41,335 bases of DNA from Flavobacteriaceae bacterium. Its GTDB lineage: Bacteria; Bacteroidota; Bacteroidia; Flavobacteriales; Flavobacteriaceae. Position 1 is the stretch's first letter. Every line of letters begins with the position of its first letter. Where the stretch lies: the NCBI GenBank assembly GCA_023700885.1, contig JAMPYA010000002.1, positions 1 through 41,335 of the forward strand, written 5' to 3'. Shown in pieces: positions 1-11,701 of the stretch. A program made the translations under genes and the position numbers. The notes below the pieces were generated by a model. That model saw only the letters and a list, made by a program, of their open reading frames with translations. It did not search any database and was not told the DNA's origin.

Positions 1-1055
1 AAATAAAAGTGCCAATTGCCGCTTTAGGCAATTCAATTGCAACTCCGAAAAAAGGATTGGAAGCCGAAATTATTGAAGTTAAAAGTATTGAAGAAGCAGA
101 AAGATTAGGGAATTTGCTTAAAGGAAAAATTGTTTTCTTTAATGTTCCGATGAAGACTTCTAATTTACGAACCGGAACAAGTTATGGAGAAACTGCCGGA
201 ATTAGAGTTAACAGCGCAAGAATTATTGGTAAATATGGAGCATTAGGAGTCATTATTAGATCGCTTACAACAAACTTAGATGATTTTCCGCATACCGGCG
301 TTATGAGTTACCGATCAATACCCGAACACGAGAAAATTCCTGCAGCTGCTATTAGCACTAACGCAGCAGAATTATTGAGCAAACACTTAAAAGAAAATCC
401 CAAATTAAAATTCTATTTCAAACAAAATTGTCAAAATTTTGAACCAAAACAATCGTATAATGTCATTGGTGAAATAACAGGAAGTGAACATCCCGATAAA
501 TATATTGTTGTTGGGGGTCATCTAGATTCTTGGGATTTAGGTCAAGGATCACACGATAACGGTACCGGAGTGGTGCAATCTATAGAAGCTGTAAGACTTT
601 TTAAAGTCAACAATATTAAACCTCGAAATACCTTAAGAGTCGTACTTTTTATGGATGAAGAAAATAGTGGTACCGGTAGTATTAAATACGCTGCCGATGT
701 TAAAGCCAAAAATGAACCTCATTTAGCTGCTTTAGAATCTGATTCTGGCGGATTTTCACCCAGAGGATTTTCAATTGATAGTAATCAGAAAAATTTTGAT
801 TTGATGCAATCTTGGAAACCGCTTTTTGAAAAGTATGGAATTTATGAATTTCATAAAGGCGGAAGTGGCGCCGATACCAGCGATTTAAAAAATGAAGACA
901 TTTTATTGGTTGGCTACAAACCCGATTCGCATCGTTATTTCGATTATCATCACGCTGCAAACGACACTTTTGATAAAGTTAATAAACGTGAGTTAGAATT
1001 AGGAGCTGCCGCAATGGCCTCTCTTTTATATTTAATGGATACGTATTTACACTAA
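1..1055 (+). CDS. M28-family metallopeptidase with PA-type domain (5' truncated by window edge)
   Basis: Frame is open to the window start (..IKVPIAALG). Motifs GGHLDSWDLGQGSHDNGTGV and FMDEENSGTGS fit M28 zinc peptidases. Confidence 0.88.
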   Translation, partial: IKVPIAALGNSIATPKKGLEAEIIEVKSIEEAERLGNLLKGKIVFFNVPMKTSNLRTGTSYGETAGIRVNSARIIGKYGALGVIIRSLTTNLDDFPHTGVMSYRSIPEHEKIPAAAISTNAAELLSKHLKENPKLKFYFKQNCQNFEPKQSYNVIGEITGSEHPDKYIVVGGHLDSWDLGQGSHDNGTGVVQSIEAVRLFKVNNIKPRNTLRVVLFMDEENSGTGSIKYAADVKAKNEPHLAALESDSGGFSPRGFSIDSNQKNFDLMQSWKPLFEKYGIYEFHKGGSGADTSDLKNEDILLVGYKPDSHRYFDYHHAANDTFDKVNKRELELGAAAMASLLYLMDTYLH

Positions 1056-1062
1056 CAATAGT

Positions 1063-2679
1063 ATGAAAAAATTAGCACTTTTTACGATAATAGCAACCTT
1101 ATTATCATGTTCTAAAAAAGAAATGGTCGATTTAATTGTTACCAATGCTCAAATTTATACCGTTAATGAAAATTTTGATACCGCTCAAAGTTTTGCCGTA
1201 AAAAACGGAAAATTCATTGCTGTTGGAACTGCTCAAGAAATTCTTGCCAAGTATAAATCCGATAACCTCATCGATGCCGAAGGTAAAACCATCGTTCCCG
1301 GATTAATTGACGCGCATTGCCATTTCTACGGATTGGGATTACAACAACAAAAAGTAGATTTAACAGGCACCAAAAGCTTTGATGAAGTTATTGAACGCAT
1401 TGTCAATTTCCAAAAAGAAAAAAATGTGAGCTATATTACCGGTCGTGGTTGGGATCAAAACGATTGGGACATAAAAGAATTTCCATCCAAAGAAAAATTA
1501 GATGCCTTATTTCCAACTACGCCCATTGCCATAACGCGTATTGATGGGCATGCCTTATTAGCCAATCAGGCAGCTATAGACTTAGCTGGTGTATATGTTA
1601 ATACAAAGGCAATTGGTGGATTTATCATCAAAAAAGACGGAAAGTTAACAGGTGTTTTTATTGATGGCCCGATGGATTTAATTGAAGCTAAAATTCCCGA
1701 ATACACTAAACAAGAACAGATCAATGCCTTGCTCGATGCAGAGAAAATATGTTTTAAAAATGGACTAACTACCGTTGTTGATGCCGGTTTAAATAGAGAA
1801 GTTATTGAGTTGATTGATGAAATGCATCAAAAAAATCAACTAAAAATTAGGATTGATGCTATGGTTTCTGCTACTGAATCTAACTTAGAATATTACCTTG
1901 ACAAAGGCATCATCAAAACAGACAGACTTCATGTACATTCGTTTAAATATTATGCTGATGGAGCTTTAGGTTCAAGAGGCGCTTGCCTAAAAGAAGCTTA
2001 TAGTGATATGCCAAATCATTTCGGAGCATTGGTTAATTCATTAGATAATTTTAACAAAACTGCTGATAAAATTATTGCTTCTCAATATCAAATGAATACA
2101 CATGCCATTGGAGATTCTGCTAATTATGTGGTATTGAAAAAATATAATGAACTTCTAAAAGATGTTAAAGATAGACGTTGGAGAGTAGAACACGCTCAGG
2201 TTGTAGATAAAAATGATTTTGATTATTTTAAAAATATTGTTCCGTCGGTTCAGCCTACCCATGCTACTTCTGATATGTATTGGGCTCAAGATCGGTTAGG
2301 TAAAGAACGAGTGAAAGGAGCGTATGCATATCAAGATTTATTAAATCAGTACGGAAAAATTGCACTTGGAACCGATTTTCCAATAGAACAGGTAAATCCG
2401 TTATTAACTTTTTATGCGGCTGTCGTTCGAAAAGATTTGAATCATTATCCGGAAAAAGGTTTTCAAACAGAAAATGCTATAAGCAGAACCGATGCTTTGC
2501 GCGGAATGACCATTTGGGCAGCTTATGCTAGTTTCGAAGAGCAAGAAAAAGGCAGTATTGAAGTAGGAAAAGTGGCAGATTTTGTATTCTTAGATGCTGA
2601 TTTGATGCGTGTTGAAGATGCTAAAATTCCGCAAATAAGAGTATTGCAGACTTTTGTTAATGGGCAAAAAGTATTTTAA
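1063..2679 (+). CDS. YtcJ-like amidohydrolase, predicted lipoprotein
   Basis: Lipobox-like N-terminus (ATLLSCSKK), VPGLIDAHCHFYGLG metal motif, C-terminal DFVFLDADLM typical of YtcJ-type amidohydrolases. Confidence 0.9.
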   Translation: MKKLALFTIIATLLSCSKKEMVDLIVTNAQIYTVNENFDTAQSFAVKNGKFIAVGTAQEILAKYKSDNLIDAEGKTIVPGLIDAHCHFYGLGLQQQKVDLTGTKSFDEVIERIVNFQKEKNVSYITGRGWDQNDWDIKEFPSKEKLDALFPTTPIAITRIDGHALLANQAAIDLAGVYVNTKAIGGFIIKKDGKLTGVFIDGPMDLIEAKIPEYTKQEQINALLDAEKICFKNGLTTVVDAGLNREVIELIDEMHQKNQLKIRIDAMVSATESNLEYYLDKGIIKTDRLHVHSFKYYADGALGSRGACLKEAYSDMPNHFGALVNSLDNFNKTADKIIASQYQMNTHAIGDSANYVVLKKYNELLKDVKDRRWRVEHAQVVDKNDFDYFKNIVPSVQPTHATSDMYWAQDRLGKERVKGAYAYQDLLNQYGKIALGTDFPIEQVNPLLTFYAAVVRKDLNHYPEKGFQTENAISRTDALRGMTIWAAYASFEEQEKGSIEVGKVADFVFLDADLMRVEDAKIPQIRVLQTFVNGQKVF

Positions 2680-3254
2680 GTTTTTATTGAAATAAATACA
2701 TTTCTTAAGATTTGTTCGCCATCAGGAGTTAAGATAGATTCCGGATGAAATTGAACTGCATAAATGGGTAATGATTGATGTTCAATAGCCATAATTTTAT
2801 TGTTTTTATCAACAGCAGTAATTTCAAATTCTGACGGAAAATCTGTAAATGATGCCACCCAAGAGTGATACCTACCAACCATTAAGTTTGTATTCAAGTT
2901 TTTAAATATTTTGGAATTTTTATCGATTATATCAATTTCTGTTGAAACTCCGTGATACACTGTTTCCAGATTTTCTAGCGTTCCGCCAAAAACCTCAACA
3001 ATGGCCTGCAAACCCAAACAAACTCCAAAAATTGGTTTAGTTAAGTAATATTTTTGGATGATTTCACATAATTTTCCGGCTTCAGACGGAATTCCCGGTC
3101 CGGGAGAAAGCACTATTAAATCGTAGGCTGCAAGTGCATCAATACAAACCTCATCATTACGAATAACAACCGGAATGACATCAGTAACTTTTTCTATTAG
3201 ATGCACCAAGTTATAGGTAAAAGAGTCGTAATTATCTATTAATACAATTTTCAA
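2676..3254 (-). CDS. Glutamine amidotransferase subunit of anthranilate / aminodeoxychorismate synthase (TrpG/PabA type)
   Basis: IDNYDSFTYNLVHLIE start, LSPGPGIP, GVCLGLQAI nucleophile motif, QFHPESILTPDG. Confidence 0.93.
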   Translation of the reverse strand: MKIVLIDNYDSFTYNLVHLIEKVTDVIPVVIRNDEVCIDALAAYDLIVLSPGPGIPSEAGKLCEIIQKYYLTKPIFGVCLGLQAIVEVFGGTLENLETVYHGVSTEIDIIDKNSKIFKNLNTNLMVGRYHSWVASFTDFPSEFEITAVDKNNKIMAIEHQSLPIYAVQFHPESILTPDGEQILRNVFISIKT

Positions 3255-3280
3255 GTGATTATTTATTAACTATTCCTTTG

Positions 3281-3288
3281 CAAAGATA
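3281..3288 (-). promoter_or_regulatory. Candidate Bacteroidota -7 box (TATCTTTG on minus) upstream of the TrpG/PabA-type gene
   Basis: Plus strand reads CAAAGATA; matches TAnnTTTG ~27 bp upstream of the start codon. Confidence 0.6.
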
Positions 3289-3496
3289 TTACAATATCCC
3301 TTGAAGTGGTTATCACCTAAATAATAACAACTTTCAATTTATAAGTAAAATCAACTTTAAAAGAATAAACTACTTACATTTTATATGTTTTATATTATTT
3401 ATTATTATTATTTATAATTAAAATATAATTACAACAATCTTTTTATAAGTTTATTTGTTCTTTTGGATTTCAATTATCAACCAAAACAATTTATTT

Positions 3497-5119
3497 ATGT
3501 GTGGAATTTTAGCCATTATAGGAAAAGATATAAATCTCAAAAAAGCTCAAAAGTATTCTAAACTTATGTCGCATCGCGGACCAGATGAAAGCAATATTAT
3601 TCAAACTGAAAAAGGTCATGTATTAAGTCACGAACGACTTTCAATTATTGATATCCATACCGGAATTCAGCCAATTAAAGGAACTTCAACTGCTTATATG
3701 ATTCATAATGGCGAAATATATAACCATCAAGAATTAAGAGACACCATTTTAACTCATCATCAATTTAGAACCAAATCAGATTCTGAAGTCATTGTACATT
3801 TATACGAAGCATTTGGTTATAATTTTTTAGATAAATTGGACGGCGATTTTGCGTTTGTTGTTATTGATGGTGATGATTTTATTGCAGCAAGAGATCCTAT
3901 AGGCGTAAAACCCTTGTATTTTGGATTTGATAAAGAAAATCGAATTTACTTTTCATCTGAAATGAAAGCTATTTTAGAACCATGTGAAGAAGTTAAAGCA
4001 TTTCCTCCAGGATATTATTACACTCCACAAATGGGATTTGTACCCTATTATCAACCTGACTGGTTTGATGAAACTAAAGCTGTTAAACCATTATATTTGG
4101 AAAAAATTAGGGAAGCTTTAATAGCTGCAACCCAAAAAAGATTGATGACGGATGTTCCTTTAGGGGTTTTACTTTCAGGCGGATTAGACTCTTCATTAAC
4201 CTCAGCTATTGCTAAAAGACTTTTAAAAGGTACTGACCAAAAACTTCACTCATTCTCAATTGGATTAGATGCTGATGCACCAGATTTAATTGCTGCCAGA
4301 AAAGTGGCTAAATTTCTAGGAACCGAACACCATGAAATTCATTTCACAATAAAAGAAGGAATTGCAGCCCTAAAAAAATTGATTTGGCATTTAGAAACCT
4401 ACGATGTAACCTCCATCAGAGCCAGCACTCCGATGTACTTTATGAGTAAATATATTACAGATTTAGGTGTAAAGGTTGTTCTATCTGGTGAAGGAGCTGA
4501 TGAAATTTTCGGTGGTTATCTGTATTTTAGAAATGCTCCTAGTACTTTTGAATTTCAAAAAGAAACCATTAGAAGAGTTCAGTTACTATCTACTTCAGAT
4601 TGTTTAAGAGCCGACAAATCTACCATGGCTTTTGGTTTAGAAGCAAGAGTTCCTTTTTTAGATAAAAGTTTTTTACAAGTTGCTATGAATATTAAACCTG
4701 AAGAAAAATTACCAAAAACTTATCAGGGAATTGAAAAATATATTTTGAGAAAAGCTTTTGACACACCAGAAAACCCGTTTTTGCCAACTGAAATATTATG
4801 GAGACAAAAAGAACAATTCTCAGACGGAGTTGGATATAACTGGATTGATGCTTTAATTGCATATACAGAATCACAAGTTACTGATGAACAATTAGAAGCG
4901 GCAAGCGAAATTTATCCACATAATACACCAACAACTAAAGAAGCTTATTTTTATAGAAGTATTTTTAACAAACATTTTCCACAAGAAACCGCTGCTAAAA
5001 CAGTTTTAAAATGGATACCCAAGTGGCAAGAAAATACAGATCCATCAGGAAGGGCAAATGCAGCACATTCGCAATCTGACACCTCTATCGCTTTAAAAAA
5101 GACAAAATTAAGTGCTTAA
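3497..5119 (+). CDS. asnB: Asparagine synthase B (glutamine-hydrolysing)
   Basis: The ORF track starts at 3455, but the class II GATase requires MCGILAIIG, placing the start at 3497. SHRGPDES, LSGGLDSSL and LSGEGADEIFGGY are present. Confidence 0.95.
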   Translation: MCGILAIIGKDINLKKAQKYSKLMSHRGPDESNIIQTEKGHVLSHERLSIIDIHTGIQPIKGTSTAYMIHNGEIYNHQELRDTILTHHQFRTKSDSEVIVHLYEAFGYNFLDKLDGDFAFVVIDGDDFIAARDPIGVKPLYFGFDKENRIYFSSEMKAILEPCEEVKAFPPGYYYTPQMGFVPYYQPDWFDETKAVKPLYLEKIREALIAATQKRLMTDVPLGVLLSGGLDSSLTSAIAKRLLKGTDQKLHSFSIGLDADAPDLIAARKVAKFLGTEHHEIHFTIKEGIAALKKLIWHLETYDVTSIRASTPMYFMSKYITDLGVKVVLSGEGADEIFGGYLYFRNAPSTFEFQKETIRRVQLLSTSDCLRADKSTMAFGLEARVPFLDKSFLQVAMNIKPEEKLPKTYQGIEKYILRKAFDTPENPFLPTEILWRQKEQFSDGVGYNWIDALIAYTESQVTDEQLEAASEIYPHNTPTTKEAYFYRSIFNKHFPQETAAKTVLKWIPKWQENTDPSGRANAAHSQSDTSIALKKTKLSA

Positions 5120-5148
5120 AAAAATCCTGCAATTAGCAGGATTTTTTG
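5119..5148 (+). terminator. Intrinsic terminator after asnB
   Basis: AAATCCTGC-AATTA-GCAGGATTTTTT hairpin plus T-run. Confidence 0.85.
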
Positions 5149-5448
5149 ATTAAAATCAATATTGAAATTGATGCAAATCATTTGATAAGCTCATTTTACA
5201 ACTTAACTTTAAGTATATCAATTTAATATGAAATAGTCATGTTTGAAAAAATACAATTGCGAAGCAATCACTGAACACAGAAACAAATAAAATTTGGTGA
5301 AGTAAACTTTGATGAAAATATTTTAATCAAACTGGCGAAACGTTAGTTCGTGAATACCAAAAAGAAAATAAATAAGGAATGAAAAATTCCATATGACAAA
5401 TGAAATTTATAGTGAGCTTGTCGAACTAAACAAATAAAATATTCACTT

Positions 5449-6108
5449 ATGAATATAAAAATTACTTTTTTAAGTTTTTTATTAATTAGCTGTACTCTTT
5501 TACCAATAGAATATCATCAATTTAATTCAGTTGATTCTAGTTGGAAGAATCCGAAGTACATCAATTTTAAACCTTCAAAAGTTCTTGTTTTGGCTATCTG
5601 CAATGATGTAATTAATAGAAAAAAATTTGAGGAGTGTTTTAATATCGAATTTAAAGAAAGAGGATTAACCTCCTATTCTTGTAGTAAAAAATATGATAAT
5701 CATTTTATTATCAACTTAAAATCAGAGAAAGAATTAAAAGATTTTGATGAAGAATTATTGGCTGATGGTTTTGACGCAATTTTTGTGACCTCAATTAAAG
5801 GTGTAGCAAAACAAATTAATTACAAAAAAGATTATTATAAAATTTACCATGATTGGTATCGGTTTAACAACTATTTTACTTACAATCAAGACGCTATAAT
5901 TTTTCCAAATTATTATACTGATTTTAAATATTACAACTTAGAAAGCTCACTATACACTTTAAACAACAAATCTGATAAAACTTTGGTTTGGGCTGGAGTT
6001 ATAAAAATAATTGATCCGTTAAAATTGAATGAAACAATAACTCATCATTCAAAGTCTATTATAAAAGAATTAGAACTTCATCATATTATACCAAAAAAAT
6101 CAACTTAA
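5449..6108 (+). CDS. Hypothetical lipoprotein
   Basis: 219 aa ORF with short signal peptide and lipobox-like LISC; no family recognised. Confidence 0.6.
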   Translation: MNIKITFLSFLLISCTLLPIEYHQFNSVDSSWKNPKYINFKPSKVLVLAICNDVINRKKFEECFNIEFKERGLTSYSCSKKYDNHFIINLKSEKELKDFDEELLADGFDAIFVTSIKGVAKQINYKKDYYKIYHDWYRFNNYFTYNQDAIIFPNYYTDFKYYNLESSLYTLNNKSDKTLVWAGVIKIIDPLKLNETITHHSKSIIKELELHHIIPKKST

Positions 6109-7083
6109 TATTTTAAATAATAATACAGTAATATTACGGTTATTATTATAATTGGGCCAACAATACCAATAAACAAACCGCCACCTCTAAAGTCTTTTTG
6201 ATCAATCTTACCTGTACTAAATGCAATTGCATTTGGCGGAGTAGATATAGGAAAAAACAAAGCAGTTGAAGCGCTAAATCCAATGATCAAAGAAAATATA
6301 AGTGGCGATGAATTGGATGCTAAAATAATGACTATCGGAATTAATAAGTAGGAATCCAAATTGAATACCATGACTAGTTAAAGCTTCAACTGCTATAGCA
6401 TTACGAGTAGAGCCAATAATTGTTCCCATACCGCCGAAAGAAGCTGCCGCAGGAATACCAATTAAAATTGCTTTAGAAAAGGGAGCATTATCTTCTAAAG
6501 CATTGATAAAAGGAAGCGCAGAAGCTATCATCATAGCTGTAGTGGTCGTATTAGACATCAACATTGAGAATAATGCTGTTGTAAGCATAATCCCTAATAA
6601 TACATATTTTGGTTTTGTACCTAATTTTAAAATTGATAACTTAAATTTGAGTTTATCTAAATTCACTTTTTGAAGTGCTTCTGCAATAAAAAATCCACCT
6701 AACATCAACCATATAAAACTGTTAGACTACATTTAAATATATTTTTGAACATATAATGCTACACTTTCAGAATTCATATCACTATAAAAATGACCCAAAC
6801 CTAAAACTAAAAATCCAAAAATTATTAAACTCACAGCAAAAGGAGGAACAGCTTCAGACAACCACAAGCCAATGGCTAAAAAAAGTAGAACTAACACATA
6901 AATTTGAGCTTTATTTAAATCAGGATTATCAAGCATGTATGTGATTCCAAAAGCAAATATAATACTGATTAAAAAGTAAATTATTTTAGTTTGAATATCA
7001 ACAACTTTTTGAATTTTATCATAATAAAGTCTTGAAGCGGATCTAAACTCTGACATTATAACATATTTAATAATTTGAAGCAC
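6105..7083 (-). pseudogene. Degenerate SLC13/DASS-family anion:Na+ symporter
   Basis: Three ORF fragments read in order as one transporter: MSEFRSASRLYYDK..VALYVQKYI * M * SNSFIWLMLGGFFIAEALQ..SNTTTTAMM..GTIIGS..GIQFGF // LLIPIVI..PISTPPNAIAFSTGKI. There are two in-frame stops (TAA and TAG, ~6729-6737) and a frame change near 6345-6370. The assembled length (~310 aa) is well below the usual ~450-490 aa. Confidence 0.85.
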
Positions 7084-7135
7084 ATATTTATATTATGATT
7101 TTAATTAAATAAAACAAAATCATCAATATTTTAAT

Positions 7136-7352
7136 AATATCATAACCCGTTGGGTGCAATTATTAAAAACGTCAGTGTTTTTTGCGGAGTAAAACGGAAC
7201 AAAACTTCTCGGTACGCTTTGCTACTCGAAGTGACGTGTATCGAGAACCGTTTTTAACAATAATTTTTCTATTCTCGATACAATTTTCTATCGAAAATCA
7301 CTGACGAAAAATTAACATCCAAAACTAATTACACCTAACGGGTTAATATCAT
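7136..7352. mobile_element. MITE-like non-autonomous element with TIRs and candidate TSD
   Basis: 19-nt TIRs AACCCGTTGGGTGCAATTA (7144-7162) and TAATTACACCTAACGGGTT (7326-7344), 2 mismatches, flanked by identical AATATCAT (7136-7143 and 7345-7352). Internal nested inverted repeats: CGTCAGTG/CACTGACG, AAAACGG/CCGTTTT, TTCTCGGTAC/GTATCGAGAA. Confidence 0.75.
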
Positions 7353-7452
7353 AATAATTATTTAATCAGTAAACTATACTTATTGCTATTAAATTGTTGA
7401 TAACTTATAATGATATTGAAATTGAAAATCCTATAAAAACATAGACTTTTCG

Positions 7453-7460
7453 TATATTTG
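7453..7460 (+). promoter_or_regulatory. Candidate -7 box TATATTTG upstream of gyrB
   Basis: Matches TAnnTTTG 38 bp before the gyrB ATG. Confidence 0.65.
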
Positions 7461-7470
7461 TACGTTTTAA

Positions 7471-9438
<1,968 letters not shown>

Positions 9439-9460
9439 TTAATATTCAAGTAAATGACTA

Positions 9461-9500
9461 AAAAGGATTGTTTTTGATGAAAATAGTCCTTTTTTTTATT
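9461..9500 (+). terminator. Intrinsic terminator after gyrB
   Basis: AAAAAGGA..TCCTTTTTTTT inverted repeat with T-run. Confidence 0.6.
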
Positions 9501-9532
9501 AAATTTATTCATTAATTCTTAAACCCCATTAT

Positions 9533-10561
9533 ATGAAAAAAATCTCATTAACAATTCTATTACTATCTTTCATTTTTAATATGAAAGCTCAAGATGGTCT
9601 AGAAGCTATTATATTAGCCAGTAAACAAGATGCTAACAAATTAACCGAAGCTTATTTGAATCCTGCAATGAAAGGATTAGTATACGGAATGAATAGCGGC
9701 TGGTATCATTCTGCAAAAACGCACAAGAAATTTGGCTTTGATATTTCAATAAGCTTAAGCGCTTCAATGGTGCCATCCAAAGATGAAATTTTTAAATTTG
9801 CAGACCTAGGTTTATCAACTTCAACAACTTCAACATCTCTTACAGGAGCAACCGTAGCGGGCTCAAATAACCTAGAAGCTCCTGTTAAAGTTAGCACAAC
9901 TATTGACGGACAAACAGTTACTGCTCAATTTAATATGCCTGGAGGTATAAAAGAAGATTTACCGTTAAACGCAGTTCCTTCCCCATCCGTTCAATTTAGT
10001 TTGGGATTACCAAAACAATTTGATGTCATGATCAGGTTTGTACCAGAGGTTAGGTCTGATGATGTAACAGGTAATATATTAGGTATAGGTTTAAAAAAAG
10101 AAATAACCGATTGGTTTGGTATCATTGGAAAAACACCATTGCATATTTCTTTATTAGGCGCTTATACCAAAATGGATGTAAATTATAATATTCAAAATAG
10201 CAGTTCAATTCAAGGCTCAAACCAAGAAGCCAGCTTTAGTTTAAATTCCTATACTATACAGGCAATTGCTTCATTAAACTTTCCTATCATTAATTTTTAT
10301 GGTGGAATTGGGTATAGTGCAGGAACATCTGATTTAAAAATGAAAGGAACATATAACTTAAATTACAACACAAGCTTGCCAGCTCCTAATAATACAAAAC
10401 AAGTAATTTTAACCAATCCGTTAAATATAGATTTTAAAGCCAGCGGAATGAGAGCAACTTTAGGAACCAGATTAAGTTTAGGATTCTTTAAAATTTTTGG
10501 AGATTATACTATTCAAGATTATAACACCATATCTGCAGGTATTGCTTTCAGTTTTAGATAA
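9533..10561 (+). CDS. Secreted/outer-membrane-type protein, DUF6588-like
   Basis: Signal peptide (..FIFNMKAQ), repeated amphipathic beta segments and terminal aromatic residue (FSFR); resembles the DUF6588 group from memory. Confidence 0.6.
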   Translation: MKKISLTILLLSFIFNMKAQDGLEAIILASKQDANKLTEAYLNPAMKGLVYGMNSGWYHSAKTHKKFGFDISISLSASMVPSKDEIFKFADLGLSTSTTSTSLTGATVAGSNNLEAPVKVSTTIDGQTVTAQFNMPGGIKEDLPLNAVPSPSVQFSLGLPKQFDVMIRFVPEVRSDDVTGNILGIGLKKEITDWFGIIGKTPLHISLLGAYTKMDVNYNIQNSSSIQGSNQEASFSLNSYTIQAIASLNFPIINFYGGIGYSAGTSDLKMKGTYNLNYNTSLPAPNNTKQVILTNPLNIDFKASGMRATLGTRLSLGFFKIFGDYTIQDYNTISAGIAFSFR

Positions 10562-10615
10562 ATAGACTTGTTTTTTATTAATTTAAATATTCGATAATTT
10601 TTGATATAAAAATTA

Positions 10616-10647
10616 AAAGGATTGCAAAAAAAGCAATCCTTTTTTTG
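10616..10647 (+). terminator. Intrinsic terminator
   Basis: AAAGGATTGC-AAAAAAA-GCAATCCTTTTTTT. Confidence 0.85.
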
Positions 10648-10682
10648 TCACAATTAATACATCCTATTCATCTTAAATATTG

Positions 10683-10690
10683 TATTTTTG
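10683..10690 (+). promoter_or_regulatory. Candidate -7 box TATTTTTG upstream of mdh
   Basis: Matches TAnnTTTG 31 bp before the ATG at 10721. It lies at the 5' end of the ORF-track extension, supporting the 10721 start. Confidence 0.6.
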
Positions 10691-10720
10691 AGTATAAAAA
10701 ATCAAACAAAATTTAATTAT

Positions 10721-11653
10721 ATGAAAATAACAATAGTTGGAGCAGGTGCTGTAGGTGCTAGTTGCGCTGAGTACATTGCCATTAAAAACTTCGCTTCAGA
10801 AGTAGTATTAGTAGATATTAAAGAAGGTTTTGCTGAAGGAAAAGCAATGGATCTTATGCAAACAGCCACTTTAAACGGTTTTGACACAAAAATTACAGGC
10901 ACTACAGGAGATTATTCAAAAACAGCAGGTAGTGATGTAGTTGTAATTACAAGTGGAATACCAAGAAAACCTGGTATGACTCGTGAAGAATTAATCGGAA
11001 TTAACGCAGGAATTGTAAATACTGTAAGTTCAAGTTTAATTCAATATTCACCAAATACAATTATCATTGTTGTGAGCAACCCTATGGACACTATGACCTA
11101 TTTAGTTCATAAAGCAACTAAATTACCAAAAAATAGAATTATAGGTATGGGTGGTGCTTTAGACAGTGCTCGTTTTAAATACAGATTAAGTGAAGCTTTA
11201 GATTGCCCGTCTTCTGATGTTGAAGGATTAGTAATTGGAGGTCACAGTGACACAGGAATGATTCCACTAACTAGATTAGCGGTTAGAAATGGAGTGCCAG
11301 TAAATCAGTTTTTAAGTGCAGAACAATTAGAAAAAGTAAGCAATGAAACCATGGTTGGAGGCGCAACTTTAACTAAACTTTTAGGAACCAGTGCTTGGTA
11401 TGCGCCAGGTGCAGCAGTTTCTGTTTTGGTACAATCTATTGTAAATGATCAGAAAAAATTAATTCCTTGTTCTGTTTTATTAGAAGGAGAATACGACCAA
11501 AACGATATTTGTTTAGGTGTGCCTTGTATTATAGGAAAAAATGGAATTGAACAAATTGTTGATATCCAATTAAACAATGCCGAAAAAGCTTTATTTAAAA
11601 AAAGTTCGGATGGCGTTAGATCTATGAACGATGATTTAAAAAATGTATTATAA
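10721..11653 (+). CDS. mdh: Malate dehydrogenase
   Basis: MKITIVGAGAVGASCAEYIA Rossmann start, GIPRKPGMTREELI, VSNPMDTMTYL, GGHSDTGMIPLTR. Confidence 0.94.
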   Translation: MKITIVGAGAVGASCAEYIAIKNFASEVVLVDIKEGFAEGKAMDLMQTATLNGFDTKITGTTGDYSKTAGSDVVVITSGIPRKPGMTREELIGINAGIVNTVSSSLIQYSPNTIIIVVSNPMDTMTYLVHKATKLPKNRIIGMGGALDSARFKYRLSEALDCPSSDVEGLVIGGHSDTGMIPLTRLAVRNGVPVNQFLSAEQLEKVSNETMVGGATLTKLLGTSAWYAPGAAVSVLVQSIVNDQKKLIPCSVLLEGEYDQNDICLGVPCIIGKNGIEQIVDIQLNNAEKALFKKSSDGVRSMNDDLKNVL

Positions 11654-11667
11654 ATCTTATAAACTAT

Positions 11668-11699
11668 AAAAAAGAGGCTGCAGTTGCAGCCTCTTTTTG
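11668..11699. terminator. Bidirectional terminator between convergent mdh and fhs
   Basis: AAAAAGAGGCTGCA-GT-TGCAGCCTCTTTTT perfect stem. Confidence 0.88.
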
Positions 11700-11701
11700 T
11701 T

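Noticed and set aside
700-960. Minus-strand ORF (86 aa) inside the M28 peptidase
   Set aside because: Antisense to a clearly coding frame with conserved motifs; no family resemblance. The same applies to ORFs at 4692, 9706, 10717, 16187, 20679, 23795, 24371, 24958, 25396, 34931 and 39229.
6756-6944. 62 aa plus-strand ORF over the transporter fragment
   Set aside because: Antisense to the recognisable DASS N-terminal fragment.
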